This document shows, in pieces, positions 23,946 through 34,680 of a stretch of 64,000 bases of DNA. The DNA is from Serripes groenlandicus (taxonomy: Eukaryota; Mollusca; Bivalvia; Cardiida; Cardiidae), in contig JASEVX010000001.1 in the NCBI GenBank assembly GCA_031761405.1, positions 199,556,110 through 199,620,109 on the forward strand, given 5' to 3'. A program made the translations under genes and the position numbers. The notes under the pieces are model-generated. The model did not search any database and was not told the DNA's origin. It worked only from the letters and a program-made list of their open reading frames with translations. How positions within the stretch are numbered: the stretch's first letter is position 1; every line of letters begins with the position of its first letter.

Positions 23946-24345
23946 GAGCGCAGTACCCTTACTGTACATTTGCCATAGAACAACCATAAATCACCTCCAT
24001 AGTTTAGATATACGTTAATTGAATTGGTATTACGAAATTTGACGTTTGGATAAAAAACGATGAAAGACAACGAAAACGGTTCACTACTTCATCTATCCTT
24101 CTTAGCGTACATAACGGCATTACTCAAGAAGGATACGTTTGCCGTCTCGTTACAAAGGCTTCTGTGAAACCAGTGCATTTACAGAGCATGTGAAGTGTTT
24201 CGATAAATTAATCGAACTTTGAAACGCACTTTTTAGAATTAGATGTAGGCACGAACAAAATACAGTCCTCTATCCTAAGTGCGTAGTTGTGTCGTTTCAT
24301 ACTTGAAGAGCGTGAGTTGTTCGATGTAGATGAGGGGGTATCCAT
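23946..24345 (-). repeat. Right arm of large inverted repeat
   Basis: Inverted copy of 22451-22880, running outward from GCGCAGTACCCTTACTGTAC to GATGTAGATGAGGGGGT. Confidence 0.8.
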
Positions 24346-24359
24346 AATAAGCAAAGAGT

Positions 24360-24444
24360 GTGTGCCCGGGTAAGCCTGGGCGGCATGCTTAGGCTGATTC
24401 GGGTCGATACTTTACGCGGATTCCATAATGGTTTTATCGGCTCA
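24360..24444 (+). mobile_element. MITE-A right-end fragment
   Basis: Contains GGCGGCATGCTTAGGCTGAT, GTCGATACTTTACGC and the end TTATCGGCTCA. It lies where segment C' should carry the inverted counterpart of the B insertion at 21422, so it is probably the same insertion cut by the rearrangement. Confidence 0.65.
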
Positions 24445-25435
24445 ATTATATATGTTTGATAACAGTAATAGGAGTTGGTACGATCAGTACAGTTTGCCGT
24501 CACACCGTATGCGTGTCAAACTTTATCTAGCAGTTATTAATATTTCATAGAGGAATAAATGTTTTTTATTGATATCGATGATACATGAACGCTGTCACCA
24601 GAACACACAATTTATATGGAGTTTTGTCGCAAAACGCAAATAAAATATATGGAATGTCCAATTGCATCATTGAACCTGTATGATATGTTTTGGTTTATTG
24701 TCCCTGCTAATATTTAATTTTAGAAATTGATAATATTTTCACAAATCCATTCTTTAATATTAAAGTTACATTTGACAAAGCTTGCGAATCCGGGTACAAC
24801 GATATGAAAGGAAACTGAGAAGAAATTTAATAGTCAAGCGATATTGCTCATTCTAGGAAATATGTGGCTTTCTTACTATATGTAAAACATTTAGTTTTAC
24901 CGATGTTCAAAACGATGTTAATATGCGAAATAAAAATAAATTCATTGCATTAACATAAAAGAATATGTTCAATGTCAAAAGTACATCTGTGACTAAAGTG
25001 GTGCTGAGCTTTTACGTCAAATATGTTATGCAGCTAAAATCGTCAAAATCGTTTATTTTGTGCAAGTGTCTTCGACGTCATCGGAAATTACCTAAAACGC
25101 TACACTTTAAAGTTATGTCTGCCACTAAAAGCAAAAGTAAATGTCTGTAGAAATGTGCTATTATCGAGACATTCGCTTCTGAAGAACGATCACTAATATT
25201 GAACGACTATTCTTTCGTTAACGGCATAATGTGTTGATAGGCAAGCGCCGATAGCAACAAGGTCAAAGACCGAACTCTTAAATCAATCGATTTTCCCTTC
25301 GTGTCTCGACTTTAACAATCCTGATGAAATTAATTGGAAGCAGCCTCTGTTTTAGTCGACACTAATTTAAAGAAATGACAACATATAATTTAGGGTGTCG
25401 TGTTATCTGAAAACGATAAATGAATTCAATTTGTC
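24445..25435 (-). repeat. Segmental repeat, inverted copy C'
   Basis: Reverse complement of the A/B segment, including TTAGGGTGTCGTGTTATCTG (end matching 18900-18930), GATTTTCCCTTCGTGTCTCG and ACACCGTATGCGTGTCAAAC (matching 21345-21370). Ends where it meets the sequence GTCTGTATGTTGGGATTCGC. Confidence 0.75.
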
Positions 25436-25616
25436 TGTATGTTGGGATTCGCTTGGTATCCCTTATTGCCAGGCTTTTCCGTCTGCCTGTTTGAATGTGG
25501 AGAGCTGAAACTTCGGTTTTAAATACTTCGAGAAATTTAGAAAAAAATGTATACGTTACGATTTTTGATTTAGTCCTTTGTTTCCGAATGATAGCCTTCC
25601 AAAGATAGGGTATCTA
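25436..25616. other. Lead-in to the 147-bp array
   Basis: Contains TTTGAATGTGGAGAGCTGAA (25490), a phrase that recurs at 26891, 35639 and 44505, where it marks the joins of the 8.8-kb units. No gene seen. Confidence 0.5.
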
Positions 25617-26645
25617 TTTTACCTAATTAAAGAGTTATTGCTCTTCGTTGTTCTTTGATACTTTTTCTTGTCCGGAGAATAACCTAATAGCTACGAAATG
25701 GAATCTAGTAAAACTTTATACAATGGTAGAGCGAAATGACAGGACGTGCAGTGTACAAGAACCACAAGTCTAATTTAGCTAATTAAAGATTTATAGCCCT
25801 TTGTTTATTTTTCTTGTCCGTAGAATAAACTTTAAAACTACAATATGGAATTTTATAAAACTGCATACGATGATACAACACATTGAGAGGAAGTGCAGTG
25901 TACAAGAACCATAACTCTTTTTTACCTAATCACAGAGTAATTGCTTTTTGTTACTTTTTTTCTTTTCCGGAGAATAACTTTAAAACTACGAGATGGAATC
26001 TGATAATACTTCATACAATGGTAGAGCACAATGATAGTTAGGGCAGTGTACAAGAACCATAACGCTAATATAACTGATCAAATAGCCCTTTGTTATCTTT
26101 TCTTGTGCGTAGAATAACTTTAAAACTTCAATATGGAATGTAATAAAACTTCATAGTATGATACAACACAATGAAAGGAAGTGCAGTGTACAAGAAGCAT
26201 ACCTCTACTTTACTTGATTACAGAGTTATTGCCCTTTGTTACTTTTTCTTGTCCGGATAAAAACGTTATAACTACGAGATGGAATCGGATAAAACTTCAA
26301 ACAATGGTAGAGCACAATGAGAGGAAGTGCAATATACATGAACCATTACTCTAATTAATCTAATTACAGAGTTACGACCCTTTCTTACTTTTTCATGTGC
26401 GTAGAATAACTTTAAAACTACAAGATGGAATTTAATAAATCTTCATACTACGATACAACACATTGAGAGGAATTGCAGTGTACAAGAACCATAACTCTAT
26501 TTTACCTATTTACAGAGTTATTGCCCTTTCTTACTTTTTCTTGTGCATAGAATAACTTTGAAACTGCTTGATTCACTCTAAAAAAAACTTCATACAATGG
26601 TAAAGCACGATGAGAGGAAGTGCAGTATACAGGAACCATAACTCT
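25617..26645. repeat. ~147-bp tandem repeat with dimeric order
   Basis: About seven units, each starting near TTTACCTAATTACAGAGTTATTGCC and ending in GTGCAGTGTACAAGAACCAT. Units alternate: one type has TCCGGAGAATAAC, GAGATGGAATCTGAT and ACAATGGTAGAGCACA; the other has (C/T)GTAGAATAAC, CAATATGGAAT and GATGATACAACACA. The order is A-B-A-B-A-B, then a mixed last unit, giving a higher-order period near 295 bp. No coding potential. Confidence 0.8.
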
Positions 26646-26880
26646 ATGCAAAGGCGAAAATCACCGAGGCGAAACCCATGTCGCCTACCGGCTTGTGTGT
26701 CAGTTTGTTTGTAAAGCGACGCTTCACAGCCTAAACCGAGGGGCCGATTCCGATGAAACTTGATGAACAGGTGCCATAGTGGCTCAGGGTGTGTGCGTTT
26801 GAGTTTCGTTGCTAAGAACTTGCCCGTTGCTATGCTGCTAGCAAAATATCGCGTTTTAAGAACCCAAACCACTTTTTCAT
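26646..26880. other. Spacer before the 8.8-kb array
   Basis: Short unique-looking stretch with a 99-codon minus-strand open frame (26573-26872) that runs into the 147-bp repeat and shows no domain. Not called a gene. Confidence 0.4.
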
Positions 26881-26928
26881 CTCCTACAGTTTTGAATGTG
26901 GAGAGCTGACACTTCGGTTATGTATGTA

Positions 26929-27309
26929 TGTTCGTCTCTATGTACATGTATTTTAGACCAAGATATAACTTCTGACAAAATCTAGAACCCTTGTTTAAAC
27001 CAGAGTATGTCCGTCTTCATGTACATGTATTTTAGACCAAGATATAACTTCTGACAAAATCTAGAACCGTTGTTTAAACCAGAGTATGTCCGTCTTCATG
27101 TACATGTATTTTAGACCAAGATATAACTTCTGACAAAATCTAAAACCCTTGTTTAAACCAAAGTATGTCCGTCTTCATAAACATGTATTCTAGATCAAGA
27201 TATAACTTCTGACAAAATCTAGAACCTTTGTTTAAACCAGAGTATGTCCGTCTCCATGAACATGTATTCTAGATCAAGATATAACTTCTGACAAAATCTA
27301 GAACCCTAT
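26929..27309 (+). repeat. 79-bp tandem repeat, ~5 copies
   Basis: Successive starts of TGTCCGTCTTCATGTACATG at 26929, 27008, 27087, 27166 and 27245 give an exact period of 79 bp. Units share AAGATATAACTTCTGAC and TTGTTTAAACCAGAGTA. U2 and U3 carry only one unit at the equivalent place, so the expansion is private to U1. The array continues in degraded form after the insertion that follows (28528-28630). Confidence 0.85.
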
Positions 27310-28517
27310 ATATTGGTATTTTGGTCCGCGAAGGTGGATGGAATTTCACCCATCACCGCGATTTGATTTTATGTACCATCGCGGACGCAACAAGATAACC
27401 CCAGGGGGTTACTAAAACCGATAATCGTGGAGTTGCGGTGGAATCATCTAGGAATCGCGGTGAAATTTCTTTGAATAGATAAGCTTTTTCTCGCCGTTTT
27501 GCTGGGATTTTTTTTTTTTTAATTTTTAATTTTTATTTCATTACAGTACTAATAAATGTTGTTGAAGAGGATAATGATTATAAATCAGTACTAACTTTAA
27601 AGCAGAATATATGCGTAACAACTCAATGTATTAAAATTCGTCAATACAATTCCCCTAAACTTGATGTATTCTGTAAACGATACAACTACGTGATAATAAA
27701 ACTGTTAATTCTGCCTGAAAGATGTGTAGCTTACTTTAAATCTCACTAATAAATGCCGTAATTCCATTGTCAATCACCACAATTACCAATGCATTGTTCA
27801 TTCTTAATCGCCTATAAATTATTTCTTTAAAACCTGTTTCAAAGTCGGCTGAATAACAAAAACAAAACCATAACAAACTTTGCAAAAAAAGAAGTGTGAA
27901 GCGCCCACGTTAGTCCCGGATTTAATTAAACAACCAAAAACTAATTATCTGAATTGAAAGAGATTACGAAGTCTCATTAATTGGCATGTACTGTATATAC
28001 ACAATTCAAAGATATATATACAATGTACATGTACATGTATTGTAATTTAACAATATTTCTATCTTACTAAAAAATGTGAGATAATCATATGTACGATATG
28101 GCCGCACCTTAAACGTATATCCGATGTCCGCCATTTCCTATTACGAAACTTGACCTTATCGTAAACAATTACAATCTTCCACTGTTTTTCGAATAATTTG
28201 CTGAAATGGAATTTTAGCAAGCTGGGTCATAAAATAATCGCAATTCGTCAATAAACGTGTACATGTACATACATAATCGGAAAAAAATACTTTTTAATAA
28301 AAGTAAAACATTTTTACAGGTAAATATTGCGGTGGAATCGCGGTGATTTCAAAATAGATAAGAAGCTCGAAATCGACGACATGTCAATCGCGGTGATAAA
28401 ATTAGCCCGTAGGCGGTATTGCGGTGATCTCATATAGGTTGAATTGCGGTGATTATCCGCGATGAAAAATATTTGTCCATCGTGGGATCGCGGAAAACGC
28501 GTTTTCCGCGTGAGCTG
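27310..28517. mobile_element. Unclassified insertion with inverted CGCGGTGA motifs
   Basis: A ~1.2-kb block interrupting the 79-bp array and absent from U2 and U3. TCACCGCGA or CGCGGTGA-type motifs occur near both ends, in opposing orientations (left ~27350-27470, right ~28330-28460). Just inside the right end is a perfect 22-bp palindrome (28489-28510, core GGAAAACGCGTTTTCC). The interior is AT-rich with no open frame. Subterminal repeats suggest a non-autonomous DNA transposon; a 3' hairpin would also suit a Helitron relative, but a CTRR terminus is not evident. Confidence 0.5.
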
Positions 28518-29129
28518 TACTGTACATGCATTCTAAACCAAAATATAACTTCTGACAAAATCTAGAACCCTTTTTTAAACCGGAGTCTGTCTGTATGCTA
28601 GACTAAGACATAACTTCTAACAACAATCTAGATAAAGTGCATGTAGGCCCAACGAGATTCCTACGAATTCCTCTTTCGTGCATCAGTCAGGGTGATGTTA
28701 TAATACCATAAATTTCACGGCGCGGCTTTGTATATATAATCTAAAATCAAAGGTCATTAACATCAGTTATGAGTTAAGAGAATCGCTGTTTTCAAATAAC
28801 AGATCTTTTCGAATACATGGTTCAAGTTACCTGTTATAATTTCATGTTGTCTGCTATCGGATATTGAACTTTGCGAACACGTAAACGATTCACGTAGAAC
28901 GTATCAAAGTGTTCTATGTAACTAAATACTGCTTTACAAAACTTTCTATAAACTTCTTTGACTAAATGACGAACAGTGCAGAGTCAGATCAAGCTGCGAT
29001 GATGTGCAGGTTGGCCAGGATTCACACTTGCCACAAATACCGCATCGTTTGGTTTTTTCACTGAGACGTGTTCAGCACACAAATATCAGTTGGACATTTT
29101 GGAGAAATATCATCTACTAGTAAATCAAA

Positions 29130-29374
29130 TGGGCAGTCTCGCGATAAAACCAACAGTATGCCATCTTCGTAATGTATCGACCCGGATCAGCCTGCTCAGT
29201 CCGCGCAGACGGAATTTGGCCGACACATTCCGTCTCAGGAGGATAGAGGTATAGAGTACTGATTCCTGAAACAGAAAATTCACAGGAGGCGAAAAGTGTC
29301 TATCCGGGTTAGCCCGCGAGGAATGCTTAGGATGATCTGTGTCGATACTTTACGCAGAGACCGCGGGACGGCTC
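29130..29374 (+). mobile_element. MITE-A copy in U1
   Basis: Starts at a changed end (GGGCAGTCTCGCGATAAAA) and ends GCGGGACGGCTCA. It sits at the same place in the unit as 37872-38117 in U2, with the same flank (CTACTAGTAAATCAAATG), so the insertion predates the tandem duplication. Confidence 0.8.
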
Positions 29375-29647
29375 AATATTTCGATTAATCGCGGAAACTG
29401 TGTATATAATAGCACTCATCTGAGCCTCGTTTAGCCTACACAGGGCATTCCACTCGAGTGGACTAGTTCTAGTTTTGAATCATGCACATTGTAAACGGAT
29501 GACACGTTAAAGATGGCAAGTTTTAAATCCCTCTGAAGAATAGGGATAATCATGATTAAGGTTATTCTTACTCAGACACCGACGTTATTGTTTCAGATCA
29601 ATCTTACTTCAATGTCGAAATCATATAAAAACAAATACTTTACTGAG

Positions 29648-30003
29648 TTTAACATATACAGTGTCGGGAAAAATGTTGAAACACACTCTGTACTGCGTTT
29701 AGCATATACAGTGTCGGGAAACATGTTGAAACACACTCTGTACTGCGTTTAGCATATACAGTGTCGGGAGAAAAGTTGAAACACACTCTGTACTGCGTAA
29801 GACATTCAACGTCGAGCAAATGTTAAAACAAACACGGTACTGCTTATAACTTTGAATGTCAATACAAAATTGAATAAACACTGTACTGCATATAACATTC
29901 AACCTCGAGAGAGAAATAATAAAACAAACACTGTAATGTGTGTAACAATCAATGTTGAGAAAAATGTTCAAACAAAACGTATATTGTGTGTAACATACAA
30001 TTT
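29648..30003. repeat. ~60-bp minisatellite in U1
   Basis: Imperfect units such as ACAGTGTCGGGAAA...TTGAAACACACTCTGTACTG, grading into AACATTCAACCTCGAGAGAA...ACAAACACTGTACTG. It occurs at the same place in U2 and U3 with different unit numbers. Open frames here repeat LNVICSTVF-like peptides and are artefacts. Confidence 0.75.
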
Positions 30004-30569
30004 CGAGAACTAAAACAAACCTCTATTCTACGCCTTACATTTATTGAAGTGTAACTACTCTCGACACGTTAATAGTAAATTTGAAGACATTTCAATTACA
30101 AAATGTAATTACGAAGACATTTCATAGTTTTTCGATTATTACGACTTTTCCCGTCGATTTTTTAAAAGTCATACATGTATAATGTCATGAGATATCAGCA
30201 CACATTTTATCATTACTTTGCAACTTGCAGATCCATGTGTAAATAAGCACTCCTGAATAAATAATTCTTAAATTTCAACAACTAATGCGCACGGAATGCA
30301 GTTTTTACAGGAACATTTGACACATATAATTTATGGGCCGGCTGACCCCAAAACCTTCGGAACATATCTACAAGTGAGGATGTAGATCAGCGTACGCCGA
30401 CGTCAGGTTTTATCAGAGCCTTTCAATATCGCGTTAAGGTTGGTCAAGCATCTTTGAAGTCATGTGAACCCGGACGCAAACGTAAAATACAAGTTTGTAA
30501 TTGTCGTTTAGTCATCACTCGAAAATATCGTTTAGCTCGAACCAATTCCTGGAACGGATCTGTCTTTTA

Positions 30570-31085
30570 ACAAGAAACCGCTGAAGACGGTAAGGCCAGA
30601 TTGTCGGCAATTTGACCTTTAAATCGACAAGCCAATGTCAAGGTCAAAGTAACCATAGAAATCAATAGAACGTGTTACTGGTTACCTTCAGGCACAGTTT
30701 CAAGTTTGTAACCCTTTCCAGTCCTGATATTTTGCCTCAATCTGAAACTTTAACCAAAATGTTGACGGACAGACAGACAGACGGACAGACGGACGGACTC
30801 ATGGGAGAGTACTTGTGGGGTTATTTCGTTTGATGTTTTACTTGTGGGGTGCACACCACAAGTATGCAATTCATTCCGTAATTAACCCCCTTTTACGGAA
30901 TGAATAACATTAATATGCAAATGAGATACCTGTTATAAAAAATAAAAATAAACTATTTATCTAAGTATCTTTATAAGGGTGGTGCGTGGGCTTTAGGAAA
31001 AACACGCACCCCACAAGTACTCTCTCATGCGGACGGACAGACATCGCCATTCTATAGACCGGAATTGCTAGAGCAATCCGGCCAA
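30570..31085. mobile_element. ~520-bp insertion private to U1
   Basis: U1 carries this block between GGATCTGTCTTTTA and GAGAGTAGCAGCATTTCAT, which are nearly joined in U3 (47298-47330). It contains TGTCAAGGTCAAAGTAACC, a (GACGGACA)n tract, and CTATAGACCGGAATTGCTAG at its right end, and hosts a nested foldback element at 30800-31029. It resembles a dispersed repeat with a microsatellite tail. Confidence 0.6.
30800..31029. mobile_element. 230-bp foldback element nested in (GACGGACA)n
   Basis: Terminal inverted repeats of 22 bp: CATGGGAGAGTACTTGTGGG at the left, CCCACAAGTACTCTCTCATG at the right, with one mismatch. Inside are further stems: ACTTGTGG...CCACAAGT (30839-30862) and ATTCCGTAA...TTACGGAAT. 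It splits a GGACGGAC microsatellite, which resumes straight after. No coding capacity. Confidence 0.8.
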
Positions 31086-31691
31086 AAAGAGAGTAGCAGC
31101 ATTTCATGGTGTCCGGATGAGCAATAAGAACTGCTGTTACTCTGTTTTGTTGATATTATGTTATCACTGGTTTATTGCTTATACTAAACATTCAAGTTTA
31201 TATGAATTACTATGCCCAAAATGCGTCTATGAATTTAGCATAGATCAATGGATTCCCCATGAGCGTCGTTAACTCGAAGTATTTTACGGGCCTCTTATCT
31301 CTACGTCGAATTTGTATGAAAATGTTGATGTATCAATCGCTTTCTTCTAATAGCACATGTGACCAACTCATCTGAAACGGCAATTCTACAACTCTACCTA
31401 TCGTCCTGTTGTGTCACAAATAATATGCAATTTCGAACGCATTGATTAAGGAGACATTTTAGTACCAGGAAAACGGTCTTATTTAGACAGAGTGATACGG
31501 ATAGCCATCAATCCTGAGATGTTCATGAACGATAATTGACTTCTCGTAAGATTAAAGGTAATACGGCATGTAAAAAAATCACCTTTGTTAACGGCATGTT
31601 AAGCGTTGATTTATCACCCATTGCAGAAAAATAGAAATTATTTATTCCGGCCAGTATTTAAGCCGCGCTATACGAAAACATAGCTTAAGAC

Positions 31692-31870
31692 ATGGCTGCC
31701 AGCGATACTCCAGACGAGCATGCGCATCCGCACAGTATTATCAGGTTATAAATTATTCGCAAATTAGTACAAGAGGCATTTAATAGGCATCCAGTAACAA
31801 ACTTTATGTTTGATAAGGATATTACGGAATCACAAGAAGCTACTTTTAACACTTGTCACAATTAGCCAAC
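31692..31870 (+). other. Broken copy of the unit's short open frame (U1)
   Basis: Begins ATGGCTGCCAGCGATACTCC as in U2 and U3, but has a TAA about 19 codons in (within AGGTTATAAATTATTCGC), and indels after CCAGTAACAA shift the frame. This copy cannot encode the U2 product. Confidence 0.6.
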
Positions 31871-34489
31871 GGTTGGTTGTCCTAAAACGCCGCTCCATTA
31901 TCGAGGTGTACGAAACAACAGAAAATGTAATTATAATTGGATATCTCACATGACAACCGACGTACGGAAACTAATGGCAACTTCTATCAAAATATACAGT
32001 TGATGTCAATCCGTAGTCAGGATCGTTTGTTTAGAACCTTCCTCGAATCATGTACTATTACAGCGAATTTATAATCTCCAACGTCGATTTTTCTTGTGAG
32101 TAATCATTAATGATGGAAACGTCTAAGCATATTTAGCTGCATCCGTTTGACGATAATGGGCTAAACAGGATATGAGGGAAGGATACGAACCGTCAAGGAA
32201 ATGCTTTTCGAGTGCCAGTGAAGAAAAGTTTAGAAGCAAATGGTCAGGTGAACTGGCTTTGTTAGACGTATGAATAATAATTTAATGATAATTATAATTA
32301 TGTAAAATGCAAATACAAATGCAGAATGAATAAACGTGTTTATCTTTGCAGTAAGACGAAATATAATACGATAATAACGATAAATGTTATATATATATAT
32401 ATGAATAAAAACACAATTCCTACTAGAAATACCGATTTTCTATACAAAGAAAGAAAGAAAGAAAGACAGCTGAAGAAACATTTTACGGAGGCATAGGAAT
32501 ACCGATTTTATACAAATGAGATGATCTGACAATGTTCAATTGTGGTGAGGTTCTTGCTCCCTCTATTACTATTTTGATAGGTTAAACGGCATATGAGTTT
32601 ATCTAAATAAGTTAAACGGCATCTTATCTTAATATATACTGTTTGCTAATAAATGTAGTATAGTACTCGATAAAAACTTTGAACATGAGTTCACGAAAGC
32701 CCTGTTTGTTAAGAAGACAATGGGCAAATGGCATGAAAACTTTTAAAAACGATTTGTATCCGATATCAAGCGAATTGTAAACGGTTAACAACTGTATAAG
32801 ACAACAAAGACACTAATCCTGGATTTGGCTTGTATTGACAATACATGTGGGTAGGATAACGAGAACTAACCGCTTATATTTCATTCTATTTTATCGGAAA
32901 ACATGATTCAGCAGTCATGTCTGTATTATAGCTGACAGTGCATCTTTTCTGAAATCTACTGGAAAAAGATTTAAATGCAGTTTTGTAAACATTATTTGAC
33001 CGACATCTGAGAGTTATTAATTTGATCAACTACACTTGAATGATAGATACACTTGGTAATTTCCTGATTGTTCGTGAGTTGCTTTACATAAAATGAAGGA
33101 AGACTAGGTAAAACGAATACTCACAAAGGTTTCTTGTCTACTTACAATTGTATTTATTAGGCAATGGACCGAACGACGTGTTTTCAAGCATTGGTCAAAT
33201 AATGTTCACAACATATAGTTTCATTAAGGAACGTTCACAATAGATGCTTATTGGTGTTACCAAACGTTAGCTATGTTGCATGTACATATCAGTCACTCTG
33301 GCGATTTGGAGTCTGATGCATCTTCGTGTAGGTGAGTCTAATCATCCGCAGTCTCAACAAATACTTCACTGCTCGTGTATAAATTGTGTAACTTTTAATG
33401 CATTCCAACTATAAAAGTAGGGAATAGTATCGTGAAGTCTATTAAACCAATATATATCAAACACAAAAGTTTGGCATCACGCGCCATTCTCATAGACAAT
33501 TTGTTGTTACCTCATTTTGCGTCACGTAAAATTGTGTGGGTCTAAAATCTGATGGACTACGATAGTCCGGTTTTGCCTATTAACCTGATGTACACGTTAA
33601 TAAGGGGATTTAATACATTTTCATACAATATTACATATATAACATGGCGGCCAATTCATGTGCTTCCCGGTTTTCTCATAACACACATCATTATTTCTAA
33701 ACAATCGACACTTGTGAAGCTAGTTCCAGTGAATTTTGACAATCGTCGGACAAAAGAATGAATAAGCGAGGCGGTGTTTTTGTACAAGCATGCACAAATT
33801 GAACCTTGTGGTAATGCGTACGCTGTGGAATTGCACAACAGGAGTTGTATAACTTTGTTAAAACTTTAAGAATGAATACAATTTTTAATTATGTTATTCA
33901 TTTCGGCACAAGTTACGAGGTATGCTAATTTAGTCTGAAGCATTGCCAATAAACACTTAAAAAAGTAAACACTATTATATACCACACTTTGGCAATGGCT
34001 TATTTCGTGACATACATTCGTTGTCTGGTCCTTTACTTGAATTATAAACGCTAGCCTTTGAATCGGAAATCTAATAAAACCACGCTATATAAATTTAGAT
34101 GAACGTTTACAGACACAATTGCTGTAAAGAACCTGAGCAAAAAAGGGAAAATATTTTCTGATATTTCATTACATGCATGGACGACGACTTTTAATATTCA
34201 TTTTATTTTCCAAAACGAAATCAAATCGTAAGAACTTGTCAATAAATGATTACCATTTCAGCAGATGAAAAAGTACGGGAATTGTATGACGCCGCGACGG
34301 AACTGACGTCATTTTGTCCCGACGACGTCTCCTCACCACAACTTAATCCCTTCGACACAAGAATGGACTGCACATAAATTCGATTATTAAAGAGTGTTAA
34401 TGATATACAGTGTTTTACTGACTTTCTTCCTTTTGGAAGACATTATATACAAAGTTGTTTCAAAGGATTTTTACCCTGTTCCCAAAACA

Positions 34490-34680
34490 GAAAATTTGAA
34501 GCAGACGACTTCTGAAAAATCTTGGCACAAATAAGCAAAATGACTACAAATTTAAGCATGATTAGTTAATAGAAATAAAATTATTGTGGTAAATGGAAAA
34601 TTGCCAATTATGAGCAATTTTTCCTTTTGCAACAATGTTTTCAAACGTGGATACTTCCAATGTGGTGTGTTACCCTTGGG
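34490..34680. mobile_element. MITE-B relic in U1
   Basis: GAAGCAGACGACTTCTGAAA followed by ATTATTGTGGTAAATGGAAA and TTTTTCCTTTTGCAACAATG. The same relic is present in U2 (about 42870-43045), so it is older than the duplication. Confidence 0.5.

Noticed and set aside
22813..24070. Minus-strand open frames of 107-280 codons of Ser/Leu repeats
   Set aside because: They translate the GA/TC tract; frame openness follows from the dinucleotide repeat, not from coding.
26573..26872. 99-codon minus-strand open frame
   Set aside because: Runs out of the 147-bp repeat; no recognisable domain or conserved context.
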